From assembly GCA_019358835.1 (NCBI GenBank), contig JAHHIH010000027.1:1-64000 (forward strand): a stretch of 64,000 bases of DNA, read 5' to 3'. Position numbers and translations under genes: made by a program. The notes under the pieces are model-generated. The model saw only the letters and a list, made by a program, of their open reading frames with translations, was not told where the DNA came from and made no database searches. The DNA comes from Tildeniella torsiva UHER 1998/13D. Its GTDB lineage: Bacteria; Cyanobacteriota; Cyanobacteriia; Phormidesmidales; Phormidesmidaceae. Each line of letters opens with the position of its first letter. The stretch's first letter is position 1. Positions 62,014 through 64,000 of the stretch are shown piece by piece.

Positions 62014-62211
62014 ATGTTTAACCTCGGCTGGACTGAAGTCGTTCTCGTCATCGGAGTGGCCGTGCTGATCTTCGGCCCCAAGAAAATTCCTGAGCTGGGC
62101 AGCGCCCTAGGCAAAACCCTGCGCGGCTTTAAAGAGGAGATGAGTCAGGCCCCCGATGACGCGGCTATAGACACCTACGAAGACGCCGAAGACGCTGACG
62201 TATATCGATAA
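62014..62211 (+). CDS. tatA: twin-arginine translocase subunit TatA/E
   Basis: A 65-residue protein: a short periplasmic start, one membrane helix with the FGPKKIPELG hinge (NLGWTEVVLVIGVAVLIFGP), an amphipathic helix (SALGKTLRGFKEEM) and an acidic tail. It forms the pore of the Tat pathway, which exports folded proteins at the thylakoid and plasma membranes. Whether it is TatA or TatE cannot be told by sequence alone. The downstream spacer holds a repeat. Confidence 0.85.
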   Translation: MFNLGWTEVVLVIGVAVLIFGPKKIPELGSALGKTLRGFKEEMSQAPDDAAIDTYEDAEDADVYR

Positions 62212-62245
62212 GAGTGGGCCAACTAAATAAAGCATCCAGCATACG

Positions 62246-62339
62246 CCCTCACCCTAAATCCCTCTCCCAAGGGGCGCGGGACTTTGAGCAATCCAGCTTC
62301 CCTTCTCCCGTTTTGGGAGAAGGGGCTGGGAGATGAGGG
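62246..62339. repeat. CCCTCA...TGAGGG imperfect palindromic repeat
   Basis: CCCTCACCCTAAATCCCTCT pairs imperfectly with GGGAGAAGGGGCTGGGAGAT followed by GAGGG, about 94 bases end to end. It is of the common cyanobacterial C-rich/G-rich palindromic type, located between tatA/E and sppA. Confidence 0.65.
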
Positions 62340-62403
62340 GCAAATGGATAATTTTTCCATGGAATACTCTAAGTTTGCCTTCTAACCCCTTAGCACTATC
62401 CCC

Positions 62404-64000
62404 ATGCGGCAATTTTTGAAGTACACCCTGGCCAGTCTGACCGGGTCGATTTTGTTTTGTCTGCTGCTGGGCTTTTTGCTCACCCTGGGGGCGGTGGGGC
62501 TGGTGGGGCTGATTGTTGCAGGCCTGGGCAAAGAGGGCGATGCCCCCACCGTCGAAAAAGACACGGTGCTGGTCTACGACCTGGCCACGGTGATTCCTGA
62601 CTCGCCGGAGGCGATCGACCCCAGCGCCATTGTGTTTGGCTCCGAGGCTCCCAGCGAGCTGACCCTGCGCCAGGCGGTGCTGGCCCTCGAAGAGGCGGCC
62701 ACCGACGATCGCATTGCCGCCCTCTACCTCAAGGGCAGTGGAGATCTGGGCACCGGGTTGGCCAGTCAGAGCGAAATTCAGCCCGCGATCGCGGCCTTTC
62801 AGGCGGCGGGCAAGCCAGTTTTGGCCTACGACATCTCCTGGAGCGAAAGAGAGTATGCCGTGGCCTCCTTGGCCGACACGATCTATCTCAACCCCTTCGG
62901 CGAGATCGAGATGAATGGCCTCTACGCCGAAACCATGTACCAGGCCGATGCCCTGGAGAAACTGGGGGTGGGGGTGCAGGTCACCCGCGTGGGCCGCTAC
63001 AAGTCGGCGGTAGAGCCGCTGATTCGTAACACCATGAGCCCCGAGGAGCGGGAGCAAACCCAGCGTCTGCTAGGGGATGTGTGGCAAAACCTGCTGGCCA
63101 CCGCCGCCACCCCGCGCGACCTGACGCCCCAGCAGCTGCAAACCATCGCCAATACTAAGGGATTTTTGTTTGGGGCCGAAGCTGAGACTCAGAAGCTGGC
63201 CGATGCGATCGCCTACGAAGACGAAGTGATCACCGCCCTGCGGGAGCTGACCGGCGAGGGGGATGAGGAGGTAGAAGATAGCGACCTCGACTTTCGTCAG
63301 ATTAGCCTGGCGGGCTACGCTGCCACCGTGGATGACCCCCTCACCAGCCGTCGCTCCGGCAACCAGGTGGCCCTGGTCTACGCCGAAGGCCCGATCGTCG
63401 ATGGTGGCGACGGTGACTTTAGCCAGACCGGCATTATTGAGGGCAACGCCCTGGCTCGGCAGCTGCGCCAGCTGCGCCAGGATGACGAAGTCAAAGCCGT
63501 GGTGCTGCGGGTCAACAGCCCCGGCGGCAGCGCCACCGCCTCGGAGGTGATTCTGCGGGAGATTCAGCTGGTGCGCGAGGCGGGTAAGCCCGTGGTGGTG
63601 TCGATGGGCAACGTGGCGGCCTCTGGCGGCTACTGGATCGCCTCCCAGGCCGACGCCATTCTGGCGCAGCCCACCACCATTACCGGCTCCATTGGGGTAT
63701 TCGGCATCTTTCTCAACCTCGAAGAGCTGGGCACCAAGGTCGGGGTCAACTGGGACGGGGTCAAAACCTCGGAGCTGGCCGACATTTTCTCCAGCACCCG
63801 GCCCAAAACCGAGGCCGAGCTGGCGATCTTGCAGCGCTCCGTCGATGCCATCTACGACAGCTTTCTCGACCGGGTGGCGGAGGGGCGCGACCTGACGCGG
63901 CCAGCGGTGGCCGAGCTGGCCCAGGGGCGGGTGTGGTCGGGCCAGGCGGCCCTCGATTTGGGCCTGGTGGACGAGCTGGGGGGCGTGAATGATGCGATCG
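62404..64000 (+). CDS. sppA: signal peptide peptidase SppA, 67K type (C-terminus cut by window end)
   Basis: The first 532 codons of a membrane-anchored protease that degrades leftover signal peptides. A membrane helix (SILFCLLLGFLLTLGAVGLV) is followed by the N-terminal SppA domain with Lys200 in VGRYKSAVEP, and by the C-terminal domain with Ser407 in VAASGGYW. These are the catalytic Lys and Ser of the E. coli enzyme, at almost the same spacing (Lys209 and Ser409). In cyanobacteria SppA also takes part in phycobilisome and membrane acclimation. The frame is open to base 64000, so the gene continues outside. Confidence 0.92.
   Translation, partial: MRQFLKYTLASLTGSILFCLLLGFLLTLGAVGLVGLIVAGLGKEGDAPTVEKDTVLVYDLATVIPDSPEAIDPSAIVFGSEAPSELTLRQAVLALEEAATDDRIAALYLKGSGDLGTGLASQSEIQPAIAAFQAAGKPVLAYDISWSEREYAVASLADTIYLNPFGEIEMNGLYAETMYQADALEKLGVGVQVTRVGRYKSAVEPLIRNTMSPEEREQTQRLLGDVWQNLLATAATPRDLTPQQLQTIANTKGFLFGAEAETQKLADAIAYEDEVITALRELTGEGDEEVEDSDLDFRQISLAGYAATVDDPLTSRRSGNQVALVYAEGPIVDGGDGDFSQTGIIEGNALARQLRQLRQDDEVKAVVLRVNSPGGSATASEVILREIQLVREAGKPVVVSMGNVAASGGYWIASQADAILAQPTTITGSIGVFGIFLNLEELGTKVGVNWDGVKTSELADIFSSTRPKTEAELAILQRSVDAIYDSFLDRVAEGRDLTRPAVAELAQGRVWSGQAALDLGLVDELGGVNDAI

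Noticed and set aside
62254-63057. 267-residue minus-strand frame
   Set aside because: It is antisense to sppA and to the palindromic repeat. sppA keeps both catalytic residues.
1-64000. tRNA or rRNA genes
   Set aside because: I looked for T-loop GGTTCRAATCC-type sequences and rRNA blocks and found none outside coding regions.

Overview
The window is chromosomal DNA of a cyanobacterium, probably a filamentous Leptolyngbya/Nodosilinea-type organism. The assignment rests on very abundant HIP1 octamers (GCGATCGC), chlH, a Ycf51 (DUF2518) gene, a CrtD-type carotenoid desaturase, a DUF4327 protein, a ComFB-domain protein and many cyanobacterium-only hypothetical genes. Most of the sequence is GC-rich and densely coding. 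A few islands are visibly AT-richer: 1-2400, about 19850-20590, 32320-33000 and 44500-47900. These hold the mobile or accessory genes: an IS630 end, an orphan membrane protein, toxin-antitoxin modules, lexA and an Argonaute.

Layout. 0-2.4 kb: cut-off IS630 transposase and an unrecognised membrane protein. 2.4-5.7 kb: tightly overlapped dynamin-like GTPase, AtzG-like and AtzE-like genes. 5.8-8.9 kb: PPK2, a DUF72 protein, DUF4327 and a Cys-motif protein. 9-10.7 kb: a double-domain PhnE-type permease with no partner subunits in view. 11-17.4 kb: argH, a GT2/TPR protein, a ComFB-domain protein and clpB. 17.5-25.7 kb: exported FAD oxidoreductase, a decayed antitoxin, a BrnT-like toxin-antitoxin pair, chlH and a CopM-like DUF305 lipoprotein behind a MerR-type promoter. 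25.8-32.3 kb: TPR and IscA/SufA genes, an unknown 560-aa protein, a VOC protein, a membrane protein and a DUF1400 alpha/beta hydrolase. 32.3-38.8 kb: lexA with LexA-box-like sites, three unknown minus-strand genes, a TerB plus Mo-nitrogenase-C-terminal protein, prfC and a RelE/ParE-like pair. 38.9-44.3 kb: a YeeE/YedE pair, a TPR-like exported protein, a membrane stress-type protein with a CrtISO-like oxidoreductase, and SpoIID/LytB. 44.5-48.7 kb: DUF5615/DUF433 operon, a complete SeAgo-like prokaryotic Argonaute, a small gene and a 42-bp tandem repeat. 48.8-58.6 kb: HEAT protein, TPMT-like methyltransferase, LD-carboxypeptidase, GT39-like membrane transferase, unknown proteins, crtD, a possible structured RNA and a lipoprotein. 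58.9-64 kb: ycf51, GldA-like dehydrogenase plus aminotransferase, tatA/E and an sppA cut by the window end.

The most notable content is the Argonaute with an intact D-E-D-D tetrad. It lies upstream of a three-gene DUF433-DUF433-DUF5615 operon on the same strand. Several intergenic repeat families (G-rich/C-rich palindromes at convergent gene ends, heptamers, a 42-bp tandem array) and small regulatory signatures (MerR-type promoter, LexA boxes, inverted repeats) are also visible. No rRNA, tRNA or CRISPR array was recognised.
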